Translations under genes and position numbers: made by a program
Notes under the pieces: generated by a model
Seen by the model: the letters and a program-made list of their open reading frames with translations, nothing else
What the model was told of the DNA's origin: nothing
Databases searched by the model: none
Part shown: positions 46,766-57,975 of the stretch, piece after piece
How the letters are laid out: the number at the start of each line of letters is the position of its first letter
How positions within the stretch are numbered: position 1 is the first letter of the stretch
Assembly: GCF_000143415.4 (NCBI RefSeq)
Contig: NW_003314349.1
Coordinates: 158,048-222,047 of the forward strand
Length of the DNA: 64,000 bases
Direction: 5' to 3'
From: Selaginella moellendorffii
Lineage: Eukaryota > Streptophyta > Lycopodiopsida > Selaginellales > Selaginellaceae

Positions 46766-48424
46766 CAAAGGAGACCCGCGATTCCTATCCTCGAGAGCTA
46801 AGATCCTAGACACCACTCCCTTGATCTTGTGGCTGGATCAACCATCTGTCCCCTGTCCTACGCTTAGCCGGGACGGCGGCACTCCAGGAGCTCGGGGCTT
46901 CACCTCGCGGGACATTAGGAAACCCCGTGAGCTCCAGCTTGATCCTCCATGTCTGACCCACCGGGAAGATTTGCGCCCTTACCCACAATTCCCAGCGATC
47001 CGCGCTCCAACGCCCAGGAATTCCTGCGGCGCAGCACTGGCGAAGCTTGCGAAGCGAATCCACAGCGGCAAGGAAGGATAGACGCGAACAAAAGAAAGAA
47101 AGATTATAGTCGACCCTTCCACAATCCTAGCTGGCGCACACCACGCGGACGTGGCTCAGCCAGCAGGGCGGAAATCTCGGAAGATTTTTCCCCGGCCAAG
47201 TCGAGCTGGCATGCCACGCGGCGTCCCGGGACTCGCTGATCCTGTCCACGTTGGCGGCGAATCATGCGGATCTAATGGAGGGACGCGAGTGGTGAGAGGA
47301 TCAAATGGGTGGCCAACCAGCACACGAGATATTTTGTGGACACGTGGCATTTTTACTAGCACGGGAACGACGAATTCTGGTGGTCGGCTTCCCTCCACGT
47401 GGCTAGGGTTAAGCTGCGGGAATATTCGCTCAGACCCTACAATAAAGCAAAAGATAAAGTAAAAGCGCTTCGCTTTTTTCTCTTTAACGCGCTTTAGAAG
47501 GACTTGATCGATTCTGCTGCCAGTAGTAGAAACCTTTGGACAGGTGGGCTAAAGGTCGATCATTCCAGATACCATACTGTTAATCACTCAATCTATCTTA
47601 GAATATATTTCTTGACCGATTGTCCTTTTTATCGTGGTCTCTTGCTTTGAGAGCCACGTACCATCAAATTTATCCTTCTACGATAAGGATAAGCCTAGTA
47701 TTTTATAACAACATATTGCTATGAAGTACAGTTGAATTCTTTATAAAGAACATTTTCATCCAAAGTATGCTAAGTAAGTTCTAACACAACAAATTAAGTG
47801 AATTCTCTAACAATATAGAGAATTGTGTGTCACAAGAATTGTCTACATATAGAGTGTTAACTTTTGTTTGGAAATGAAAAGTGTCTATAATCTATATATC
47901 TATGCCGACCTCTGCTGAGATCCAGCCCGTGCTCACCACATTTTTCGAAAGAAGAAACCGGTGACTATCCTCAGTGACATTCCTATCACTGCAGCGACGA
48001 GAAGCAACAGGACTCACAGCTGAGTTCCTTAAACACCCACTTACTATAATGCTTCGTCAACGCATTTGACACAGTTCCTTGCCACAACACCAAGTGAAGT
48101 TTCCGGGGTTCCTTTTCAGGATGGTGTGCATGAACAGTGTTCACAAGGCATGTTGTATGGTAGCTTCGCTAGTGTTGGCGCAGCTATTGATCGCAAGGCC
48201 TAGCGCTTTTATCCTGCACTTGAAACCATCAACAAAAACCCTGACCTCGGAAAAGTGATATTTTCTTGACTTCAAGAAAAGCGAAGGCGCTAAAGTGATA
48301 TCCAAACCGAATGCCTAGAGACTGTCTCACCCTTCAACCAGATCTGGAGCTAGAGAGCGCCCCAAGAAGGATTCGATTTAGGGTGTCTCTCTTCTTGATC
48401 TAACCTAGGCTTGATTTTTCTCCT
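46766..48424. other. PRR upstream region and gene-free stretch
   Basis: 46766-47460 is GC-rich PRR upstream DNA with the clock-type motifs. From 47460 to 48424 there is no supported gene. A stretch near 47930-48260 on the + strand has protein-like composition (VSGVPFQDGVHEQC, LYGSFASVGAAIDRKA) with stops and no recognised family, perhaps a decayed gene. Confidence 0.45.
47327..47401. promoter_or_regulatory. Evening element plus two G-boxes upstream of PRR
   Basis: AAAATATCT, the evening element bound by CCA1/LHY/RVE clock MYB factors in angiosperms, is present on the minus strand at 47327-47335, about 560 bp upstream of the PRR ATG. CACGTG cores follow at 47341-47346 and 47396-47401. The combination fits a clock-controlled promoter; activity here is inferred. 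Confidence 0.6.
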
Positions 48425-48470
48425 GGGAAATGCGAGGACATGGATCTTTGGAGACGACGTACCTTGAGAA
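48425..48470 (-). pseudogene. Inverted fragment of the UGT 5' coding end
   Basis: 46 bp match positions 50976-51021 of the UGT gene at 44 sites in the opposite orientation, encoding SQGTSSPKIHVLAFP (UGT: SQGTSSPNIHVLAFP). The match breaks off abruptly on both sides, so only a scrap of the gene start is present. Confidence 0.85.
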
Positions 48471-48600
48471 CCGGGAGAGTCTTGCGAAGTCACTGAAAGA
48501 CTCGTTGACTTTGGAGATGGGTTGCGTAAAGTATATATATCCCACCACACAAACTTTTGTTTGAATTGATGCGAAAATGAATATAGCGCTCAAGAATCCT

Positions 48601-49450
48601 AGAGTCGGAAGGTAACGAGCTCGGGATCAATGCCGGCGGGTGCCGTGCTGCCCTGGCCTGGATCGTGTGCCAGCTGCTTGGCAATCGCCATAGCGGTGCC
48701 CAGGTAATCTTTGTGCTGCTGGAGTAGTGGGAGTTTGGTCCATTCCTTGTGTAATGTGGCCTTGGCGGTGGTGTTGATGCTGTTCTTCTCCTCGTATTTC
48801 CAGTTCCCAGTCTGCCACTCGAATTCGTAGAGGGGGAGAAAGCGCTGGCCATAGTCCGCCACGAACTCTATGGCGCACAGCAAGAAATGGAACTCTTCCT
48901 TGGAGAGGAAGTATGCGAAGTTCAAGCGCGTCCATCCAGGTTTGACACCGCTATATCCCTGTGAGAAAAAAAAAAAGGTTCTTTCCTCGTTAGAAAAAGC
49001 TCCTTGGCGAAACCTTCTATTGTTTTGCTTCTCAACCTCTTGAATTGCTGCTCGAAATTTCAGGGAGAGCTCATCACTGACTTTGATAAGCGAGTGGCCT
49101 TAAGGACCAGCACACGAGCATCCTCCTCTCGACTGGATCCCAAACAAATCGTTGAGGAGCTTGGCTACAAACCGGCCTTGCATCACGGTTTGCTGGATTC
49201 CACCGTTGGAATCAGTGGTCCGGACGAGGAACGAGACGATTGCTGCTCGTTTCACTTGCGTGTTCCCGAGCACCACTATCTTTCGGTTCTTGGACAACCT
49301 TTTCAACGCGGTGGTGATGAAGTTGTGCTCTCTCGACTCGATGAGACGGTATCCCATTTCTTCTTGGACAGTGAAGACAATCCCGGCTTTTATCCGCTAG
49401 AGTATGGAAGGTGCAATGATCACCGCCATGTGGATCTCAGCACTTGATCT
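48601..49450 (-). pseudogene. PLP-dependent aminotransferase class V, C-terminal fragment, pseudogene
   Basis: Two exon-like pieces. The upstream piece (about 49400-49040) reads KAGIVFTVQEEMGYRLIESRE ... IVVLGN ... AAIVSFLVRT ... GRFVAKLLNDLFGIQSRGGC-SCAGP, then TAA at 49100-49102 where the family has Tyr (AGPYGH), then continues in frame GHSLIKVSDELSLKFRAAIQE. After an intron with acceptor CACAG at 48959-48961, the last exon (48601-48958) reads GYSGVKPGWTRLNFAYFLSKEEFHF ... FVADYGQRFLPLYEFEWQTG and ends normally. The PLP-lysine N-terminal two-thirds is absent upstream. One nonsense codon plus the missing 5' part make this a young 5'-truncated pseudogene. Confidence 0.8.
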
Positions 49451-49844
49451 GGTCAACTAGCTGCCGAGGGTCTCATATCCAGCACGTCCCGGATGGAGCC
49501 TGGCAGGAGTCAAGAGGATTCACAATGAGCAGAACTGGCTGCTCACAGTGCGTCCACTCTTTGACACCATCATCTCGTCACCGTATGTTCTCCTTTCCCA
49601 TATTTAAGTCGCTCGTAGCTCGTCACATGGTCCTCCGTGTGTGTGTGTGCATTCATTGTTTTGTGATTCCAATGTGTGATAGGAGATAGTCAAAATGGGA
49701 ACCAACGACAACAACGTATACATCTCTCTCCAAAAGTAGTAGTGTCTTATAATTTTACAAAAATTTATGAGCCATTGATTCTTTCCTGGAGTTTAGAGAT
49801 CATCCACAATGCTGATGCTTCTTGGAAAAATTAAGATATAAATA

Positions 49845-49926
49845 AAATAGAAACTCAAGCCCTTGAAAATCATTTTCATAACAGGGTCTTTATGAAAATG
49901 ATTTTCAAGGGCTTGAGTTTCTATTT
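49845..49926. repeat. Perfect 37-bp inverted repeat with 8-nt loop
   Basis: Arms 49845-49881 and 49890-49926 are exact reverse complements around the loop cagggtct. The flanks do not pair. Transcribed, it would form a long perfect hairpin; it could also be a recent fold-back rearrangement. Confidence 0.95.
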
Positions 49927-50970
49927 GGAACAACAATTCTTAAACAATATCAAATAGATCTCTCAAGATCTAAATGGTTGAACTTTATAATCCTGTTAAG
50001 CATGATTTTGGTTTATTGAGGAATTTTTATTACTATCATCAAACTCACTCAGCTCATAGATGGGAAAATTCTGATGTTTAAAATTAATAGTAGGACCTCT
50101 AAGAAAATAAATGCTTAAAATTAAAAGTATGGCTTCGTGAGCTTGTCATTCACGTTTCACTTGTCATATTTATAAATGATCTTCTGGCATCTAGTAAGTG
50201 TCACTCAAATTGTCTTCAACCTTCACCTAACTTTTGTGTGGGGTGGAGTTCAAATGCAAACTGAGAACTAGAACATAATATGCTTTTGTAAGAAATGCAT
50301 TTGTAAGCACTTTGATTGCTTCGTAATTATCTTTTGAGTTAGCCAAATGCCTTAGTCTAATATCTTCCTGTTCAGATCATTAAGAAAATTTTCCTAAAAA
50401 GCTATACAGATGAAAATACCTTAAACACTGTCAAAGTCCGAATCGATAATTCTAAGAAGAATACCATGCTATCTTCCATGGTATTTCCAAAATATAAACT
50501 TGAGAGATTAAGAAAAGATTATTAAACTGCTAAAACACTTTGCTACTTGTCTGATGAATTTGACATGATAAAAGTGCGCCTACATGACAAGCGGATGCTT
50601 TGCACAGAAAATCATCAAATAAATCAGACATGATAATTACTTCTCTAAACCACTAAGACATGACTGCGTTTGAGTGTCCAAAGCAATGCTCACTCTTCAT
50701 TTCTTCCCTCCACTCAATCCATGCAAGAACCACTGTCTCCAAGCCCCATCTCACTGTCAACCATCTCCTCTTTTGGCTGCGTGGTAGGCTGCCTCAAATA
50801 AACAGAGTAAGTGATTGTCTCCAGAACAGTGAGCTTTCCCAGCAAAGCATGCTCTTGATTTACATAAGCATCTGATAGAAAGCTTGAGAATCACTAAATC
50901 AAATAACTAGCAAGAGGCCAATTCTTTTCAAACTTTCTAAAGGTTTGTCCCATCCAGTCTTGCCGTGGCT
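49927..50970. other. Gene-free stretch upstream of UGT
   Basis: AT-rich DNA with no recognised gene or repeat; the last ~300 bp presumably hold the UGT promoter. No clear TATA box identified. Confidence 0.45.
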
Positions 50971-52463
50971 ATGGCTTCTCAAGGTACGTCGTCTCCAAAT
51001 ATTCATGTCCTCGCATTTCCCGTCCCAGGCCAGGGACACATCACTCCGATGATGCATCTCTGTAAAAAGATCGCCGCTCGAGATGGATTCACCGTCTCGT
51101 TCGTCAATGTCGACAGCCTCCACGACGAGATGATCAAGCACTGGAGAGCTCCACCCAATACGGACCTCCGCCTCGTCTCAATCCCACTCTCCTGGAAGAT
51201 CCCACACGGCCTGGATGCTTACACTCTCACTCACTTGGGTGAGTTCTTCAAGACCACCACCGAGATGATCCCAGCTCTCGAGCATCTCGTCTCCAAACTC
51301 TCTCTCGAGATCTCGCCGGTCCGCTGCATAATCTCGGACTACTTCTTCTTCTGGACCCAGGACGTTGCTGATAAGTTCGGGATTCCAAGGATTGTTCTGT
51401 GGCCTGGATCCGCTGCCTGGACCACGATTGAGTATCACATACCCGAGCTCATCGCCGGGGGCCATGTCTTTCCCAGCTTGACCGAAGGTAACTCCACTTT
51501 CAATGGGATTCACGTACGCCTCAAAATTTTGCAGCGAAGAAGCTTGTCGCGGATGAATCTGTAGTGGGGATTATCAAGGGACTGGGACCTCTTCATCAAG
51601 CCGACATACCTCTCTACTTGCAAGCTGACGATCATCTCTGGGCGGAGTACTCCGTGCAGCGAGTCCCCTACATCCGCAAGGCCTCCTGCGTGCTCGTCAA
51701 CTCCTTTTACGATCTGGAGCCGGAAGCTTCCGACTTCATGGCGGCCGAGCTCCGCAAAGGTGGCACGGAGTTTCTCTCCGTCGGTCCGATGTTTCTCCTG
51801 GACGAGCAGACCTCCGAGATCGGACCAACCAACGTGGTGCTCAGGAACGAGGACGACGAGTGCCTGCGGTGGCTCGACAAGCAGGAAAAGGCTTCCGTTC
51901 TCTACATATCTTTTGGCAGCATTGCGGTCGTGACTGTCGAACAGTTTGAGGAGATTGCGGTGGGACTGGAAGCAATCGGAAAGCCTTTCCTGTGGGTTTT
52001 ACGGCCAGAACTTCTCATTGGCAATCCGGTAGAGAAGTATAAGGAATTCTGCGAACGTACCTCCAAGAAGGGATTTACTGTGTCCTGGGCACCGCAGCTA
52101 CGAGTTCTGAAACACCCCTCCATCGCTGCGCACCTCAGTCACTGCGGCTGGAACTCGGTGCTGGAAAGTATCAGCAATGGAGTGCCCCTCATGTGTTGGC
52201 CTTGGGGAGCTGAGCAAAACACCAACGCAAAGCTGGTTATACACGACTGGAAGATTGGAGCTGGATTTGCAAGAGGGGCGAATGGACTGATCGGCAGAGG
52301 CGACATCGAAAAGACGCTGCGGGAGGTGATGGATGGGGAAAGAGGGAAGCAGATGAAAGACGCTGTTGAGGTGCTGAAGTGCAAGGCAAGGAAAGCTGTG
52401 GAGAGTGATGGTCGATCCGCTGCGAGCTTGGATGATTTTCTTAAAGGCCTCAGCAGCCAGTGA
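50971..52463 (+). CDS. UDP-glycosyltransferase (plant family 1, UGT)
   Basis: Two exons, 50971..51487 and 51535..52463, separated by a 47-nt GT-AG intron; 1,446 nt, 481 residues, normal for the family. It transfers a sugar from a UDP donor to small molecules in the cytosol. The N-terminal lobe starts with FPVPGQGHITPMMHL, carrying the catalytic His at H23. The PSPG donor-binding box starts at W357: WAPQLRVLKHPS ... HCGWNSVLESISNGVP ... WPWGAEQNTNAK, with the usual final Gln position altered. An upstream in-frame GTG two codons before the ATG was ignored. It resembles the UGT85/86 group, but the acceptor cannot be predicted. A scrap of this gene's 5' end lies inverted at 48425-48470. Confidence 0.93.
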
Positions 52464-52793
52464 TGCGATGATAAGTTATCACTGCAAGTGCTAGTGTGAG
52501 ATGGCAAACATGTGAAAAACTTACATGCCATGAATTTGTCAAGCTTGACAAAACATGAAGAGAATAAAATATTCGTCTAGCTTGCAACGCCTTTGTTGAC
52601 TGGAGAAAACAAGACAGAATCCACCGTTGAATAGCGCTGACCACTTGTAAATGCCGTGATGGATCAAACGTGCCAGTGTTTGATCAGGCCACGACGAGGC
52701 ATGGGCTAGAGCAGTGAAGGCTGAAAAGGAACAGTAGGAATAGTGCCACTACGTTAAGTGCCTGCTTGTTCTATATGGACATCATGCCATCCT

Positions 52794-53562
52794 ATGTGTT
52801 TGCAAAATATCTCAAATCTGCCATGTGGCTTGCCTAGGTAAGTCCTAAGAAATGTGGAAGCAACTATAGCAAGGGAGGTTAGGCAATACAAGGTTACCCA
52901 ACTCGCTTGTTGGCCAAAAAGACTAATTGGTCGAGCTAAAAAGTGCATAAAAAATCTTGTGTGAGAGAGGAGGATGTAATGTGATTAAAGAGACTTTAAG
53001 CCACCATGTTTCCACCAGCCAGCCACAAGCCACCCTAGAACTGGGAAGATGGGGGCTCCAAAGCACCAAAAAAGGTGCATTTGCCCCAACATTTGCAGGG
53101 AAGAGCCCGAAAACATTATCTTACTAATCAGATATGCTTAGGGCCACTATGTTACTGCCAATAGACCATGAGCCTCTCTTTTCTATTCTAGAATTTTCCC
53201 TCAATCTCTCTCAATCCTCTCATTAGAACACTTTGAAAATATGACTCCTCAAGAACACTTTTAAAATTAAGATTATTGTCTTAGGGCCACTATATTGCTA
53301 AAGAAATCTCACAGCTTACAAGTGGCAACATGGTGGCCCTAAGTTTGTGTGTGAGCATTTCATGGCTGACTAGAAAACACTCTCCATTCTAAGATCTACC
53401 AGAACATTATTAAACACTTTTAAATGTGACGTCTAACCTATTACTATCACCATCCTCCTCATTATATCCCTAAAATTGGATTGCAAGTCTTCAAGTGAAG
53501 ATATTAGGCACCTAAATCACAAAAGAATATCCTAATAGATCTCCTTTCCTTACTTTAGTGCC
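52794..53562 (+). repeat. Long direct repeat, copy 1
   Basis: Aligns over its length, with many substitutions and small indels, to 54571-55272. Shared landmarks: atatctcaaatctgcca..tggcttg, gccactatgttactgcca.tag.c.atgagcctctctt, and aatcacaaaagaatatcctaat. No coding sequence. Probably an ancient transposon part or LTR. Confidence 0.75.
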
Positions 53563-54570
53563 AAATGATTAAAACACGCTATTGACTATAGATAGTAAAA
53601 CTATATTATCTTGCCACCACTTAGGATGTAATGCTAATTGCATCCTCACCAAAATCTTACTCAATTTATAAATTCCACTATAATTGACAAATATAAAATT
53701 TTCTGTCTTGAAAGTTGCTATTCTGGCATCACTTTGCTTCCTTTAGCTATTCTCTTTTATTAAACTTATAAATTCCTTTTCTCCTTGCATCCCAAAAATC
53801 TTTGCATCCAAGGAAATTATTTTCTTTTTGTTACAACATCTTTTTCATCTCAAGCTTAACCACTTGGGATCTCCTTTCAACTTCTTGTCTATTCATTACC
53901 ACTTTTGGCTCTTTATATCTGTCTACTCCTAATGTTCAAATATTTTTTTTCTTTAGCTTTGGAATTTTCATAACTCCTTTGTGACTTGTAATTTCTATAG
54001 TCACTATTGCTTTTCCACCCACTTATCTCCTCAACAATCAACCCTTCATTATTGAAATCTCAAAAGCTTGTCTAGACTCATTCCACTTTATCCCCTTTTC
54101 CAAAAGCTTTTGCACTCATCTTTGTCATATCTACTTCTATTCTACACTCCTTTGTAGAGAATGGTTCTTTTCTATCTTCTTATTTATACTGTAAAAGATA
54201 TATTATGATTCCTCATTTTTTCACGAAAAGGGTATACCTTATTTCTTTACCCATCTTTTGACTAAGGCATCTTATATGATACCACTATCCATATACCATA
54301 TATTTCTTATGTCCTCAAGAAATCTCTACTCACTTCTTTTAAAGAAAATCTTGATAAAATCCTGTTCATGACCTTTGATGCTCCTAGAATTGAACTCTTA
54401 CCTACTATTCTTACAAATACGTTCTTTTGAGAATCTTCCTGAACCAACTCACTACTCTCTAGATTAGAGAATAGTAATATCTTCCAAACTCTTCCACTAT
54501 ATCCATATGTGTAGGATGTAAAACTCTTCTCCTCTGATATTAAGGCAAACCTAACAATTAAATTTGCCCA
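53563..54570. other. AT-rich DNA between the two direct repeats
   Basis: About 1 kb without recognisable genes. If the flanking repeats are LTRs this would be the internal region, but no PBS, PPT or polyprotein remains visible. Confidence 0.4.
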
Positions 54571-55272
54571 TATGTTTGCTGAATATCTCAAATCTTCCAC
54601 ATGGCTTGTCTAGGCAAGTCCCTCCAAGAAATGCAAAAGTGGCAATAAAAGGGGAGGCCAAGCAAATCCAAGGCACTCATTGCTAAAAAAACCAACTAAT
54701 CAAGCTAGGAGTGCTAATTCTTTATTGCATTGCATAGAACGAATATTGCATCTAATTTTTTCACTATCATACACACTTGTAGGAAAGAGCTTAAAAACAC
54801 CCTCTTGCTACTCAAATATGCTTAAAGCCACTATGTTACTGCCAGCAGACTATGAGCCTCTCTTTCCTATTCTAGAATTCTCCCTCAATCTCTTTCAATC
54901 CTTTCAAGAGAACACTTCGAAGATATGATTCCTTAAGAACACTTTTAGAATCAAGATTACTATCCCAAGGCCATTGTGTTGCCATTAGCTAGCTCATACA
55001 TAAGCTTATAGCCATTATGTTATTATTCACTGGTTGTGATATCTCTTTGGAAAACACTCTCTATTCTAAGTTTTACAAGAACATTATTAAACATTTTAAA
55101 TGCTTTTGGAAAGGGGTGAGGCCTAGTCTAACCCTTTTTGGAGTCATCCTCCTTTCTAAATCCCTAAAACCTGATTGTAAATCTTTATTTACACTTTGTT
55201 TTGTAGTGAAGATTTTGGCACCCAAATCACAAAAGAATATCCTAATGGATCTCCTCTCTTTGCCTTAGTGCC
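54571..55272 (+). repeat. Long direct repeat, copy 2
   Basis: Second copy of the 0.7-kb repeat at 52794-53562, same orientation, start points 1.78 kb apart. It ends just before the Cassandra element. Confidence 0.75.
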
Positions 55273-55306
55273 ATTTCAACTGTTTCTAGTTTGGACAATA
55301 TTAGAG

Positions 55307-55974
55307 TGTAAATAACCAAAGGGAATAACTCGAAAGATGAATTATAGAGGTTCAAATATAGAAGGAAAGGGCCCATAAACAAAAGTGCATCCCCTTTTTC
55401 AATCGGTTAAAAATTTTAGGATAATTGGGGTTAAATATCTTTAGGTTTGAATAATATTGGGCCAGGAAGTCCAAATTTAGGAGCTTACATTTGGTATCAA
55501 AAAAGTCTTGGGTTCAACTTTATTGGTTTGCTAAGGGAATCACACCATATATTGATTGATATTTGGTAAGTTTAGTTTGCTCTCGGCTAAGCTTGACTTG
55601 AGGGGTAGGGTGTCAAGAGAGCAAGGCTCTTGTGAGAGTTGTAGCTCTTAGCTTTCGTTCATGAGGGCGTGAATTTGTAGGGAAACGTGGTGGATTGTAA
55701 GCAACCAAAGAAAACGTTTCGAGAGACGATCCATAGGGGTTCAAATATAGAGGGAAAAAGCCCATGAACAAGAGTGCACACTATAGTGGATTGTAAGCAA
55801 CCAAAAGGAACGACTCGAGAGACAATCCATAGGGGTTTAAATATAGAGCGAAAGGGCCCATAAATAAAAGTGCACCCTCTTTTTTAATCAGTTAAGGGTC
55901 TTGGGATAATTCTTTGGGTTTGAATAATACTAGGCTGGGTGACCTCCTGGGAAGTCCAAATGCAGGAGCTTACA
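55307..55974 (+). mobile_element. Cassandra-type TRIM element with an extra partial LTR and perfect TSD
   Basis: 5' LTR 55307-55489 (TGTAA...TTACA), PBS TGGTATCA at 55492-55499 (decayed after 8 nt), a ~200-bp interior, then a truncated LTR (55696 to about 55780), a repeat of the PPT-side 'gtggattg', and a full 3' LTR 55792-55974. The 5S-derived block (gggtgacctcctgggaagtcc) is clear in the 3' LTR and partly deleted in the 5' LTR. The 5-bp target-site duplication tagag (55302-55306 and 55975-55979) is exact. Older than the 28.4-kb element, judging by LTR divergence. Confidence 0.92.
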
Positions 55975-55979
55975 TAGAG

Positions 55980-57298
55980 CTGTGAAAAAACTCCATGAAC
56001 ATTTAGGCTTGTATGTACCACCCCAAATGAGAAACTCAACCATGGTAGCAATCAATAATAAGAAAAGATGGCTAATGTTCATAATAAACATCACTCCAAC
56101 ATTCTTCCCTAAGGCAAAGTCTTATTGAGGTTTCTTTTAATCTGTCAACTATTTAAACTAGAAGTTATTCTGACTAATTATGGATTGATTGATATGAAGT
56201 ACCTCAAGCGCACATACCTTTTTTTGCTTGTAGTGTGTAACAGGAGTTTCAGTGGACTCTTGCATTCTACACAAACACGAAGCATTAGCATGCTTTGATT
56301 TTGCAAGCTAGTAAGATGAGATCAGAATAAAAGAAGCTTACTTGTTGAATTTGATCAACAATAGTCTACATTAAGATTGACATGCGACCCTTGTAATGTT
56401 GAGTCCACACAAGTATGTTGAAGGGCTAGGAAAGTTTAGTGTGCTTTGCATAAACAAAAAGCTTTACAAGCTCAAGGATCACACATTGTCAACAACAAGT
56501 GGAGGAGTAGTAAACTTTGTCAACTATAATAAAGAGGTAAGTGCGAAAGGAAAAGAAAACCAACTCTACAAACTCATACTAAGGCAGGGGATGGTCTAAA
56601 ATTGAGTTAAGCTTACGAATTGAGCTTAGTTTATCTTATGTCAATATTAATCAATATAGTCAACCATAAGTTTTACAAGGAAATTTCATATCAGAAAAAT
56701 TCTTTTAAGATTCATGAATTTAATTGTGAATGGTTTGGAGAAATTTCTATTCTTTGAATCTATTTATGGAGAAAACTTCTAATTTCTAATGCGACCTATA
56801 CAATAAAATACTAATTTACTAGTTTCTAGAATTAGAAGTTCATCCAAATCCATATAATTGTTACATTTTGTATTTAGAATGTTTTGGTTATAAAGAGCTT
56901 TTTTGGGCCCAAATAAAAATGGAAATATTGAAGTTTGCACGAATATAAAATTTCTATTGTACATTTTGACATTTCAACAATTGACCAGAAAAATATAAAT
57001 AATTCAGAACACTAATTTACTTATTCATTTTTTAGGGTTTTACAAAGAAAGCACTAACAAATCCACCTCATAAAACCTATTTCTATGAGCATAATATATA
57101 GTATCTTTGTTTTTTTTCTAATCTTTTTGCAAGTGTGTAGTATACATGATGTGGATGAATCAAAGAGTCAAATCTATATATATTTTTGACAATAAAAGGT
57201 AATTTTACAAAAATGCATATTTGTGTGTCTGCATACATTTACCATTAATATATATAGTAGATCAACTATATAAAATAAGGCTATATATTAATTATGTG
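55980..57298. other. AT-rich DNA without a supported gene
   Basis: No recognisable domain. The short + frame at 56396-56599 is too short and featureless to call. Confidence 0.45.
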
Positions 57299-57583
57299 CT
57301 AATTTTTAGCTTCTAAAACCCTATAGCTGTAAGCAACTAAATTTTCCTCCTTCTCCACAGTCTGGGGCTTTGGGATGACATTTTGATACATCATGGCTTT
57401 ACGTGAACCTTGTAGGTACTCTCCCCACCTTCCACCTTTAGGTGCCCTAGCTATGTGGCTAAGGTGAGGTTCCAATGAGCCATGCCAGGTATCCAAGTAA
57501 GTAGTGCCACTCACACTTGGATTGGAGCATTGACCATTTGATTTCCCGAGGGAGCTAGAGTCGGCTCTTGAACACTTCACCAA
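57299..57583 (-). other. Unassigned ORF, 94 codons
   Basis: The minus-strand frame has balanced composition in AT-rich surroundings (for example TYLDTWHGSLEPHLSHIARA and GEYLQGSRKAMMYQNVIPKP). It resembles part of a coding exon or of a non-LTR/LTR element, but I do not recognise a family. Could be a gene fragment carried by a transposon. Confidence 0.25.
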
Positions 57584-57769
57584 ACTATCCCACTTGTCTA
57601 TCCATATTCATTTTAGCTTTGGATTCCTCAGTGGTTATATCATCACCCACTAGATTTCTTTATCACATTAACCTTTCCTAGCCAAACTGGCTCCACTAAA
57701 GTCTTCCCCTTACTATACTTTTGGAGCTCACCAAACCCCCTAAGGTCTGGGAGATGAATACTTTGGGCT

Positions 57770-57975
57770 TTCACCCTCGGACTCGGACTTAGACTCGGAC
57801 TCGGGCTCGGACTCGAACTCGGACTCGGACTTGAGCTCAAGCTCGGACTTGGGCTTGTGCTTAGGCTTGGACTCGAACTCGGTCTCAATCTCGGTCCCGG
57901 CCTTGGCCTCGGTTTCAGTCTTGGTCCCGGTCTTGGTCTCAATCTTAGTCTCGGTCTCGGCCTTGACCTTGGAGT
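57770..57975. repeat. GC-rich CTCGGA-type hexanucleotide minisatellite
   Basis: About 200 bp of degenerate six-base units (ctcgga, ctcggt, cttggt, ctcggc) in otherwise AT-rich DNA. Period six keeps all frames open: one minus frame reads Lys/Glu/Ser/Thr repeats, another Arg-Pro repeats. Confidence 0.9.
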
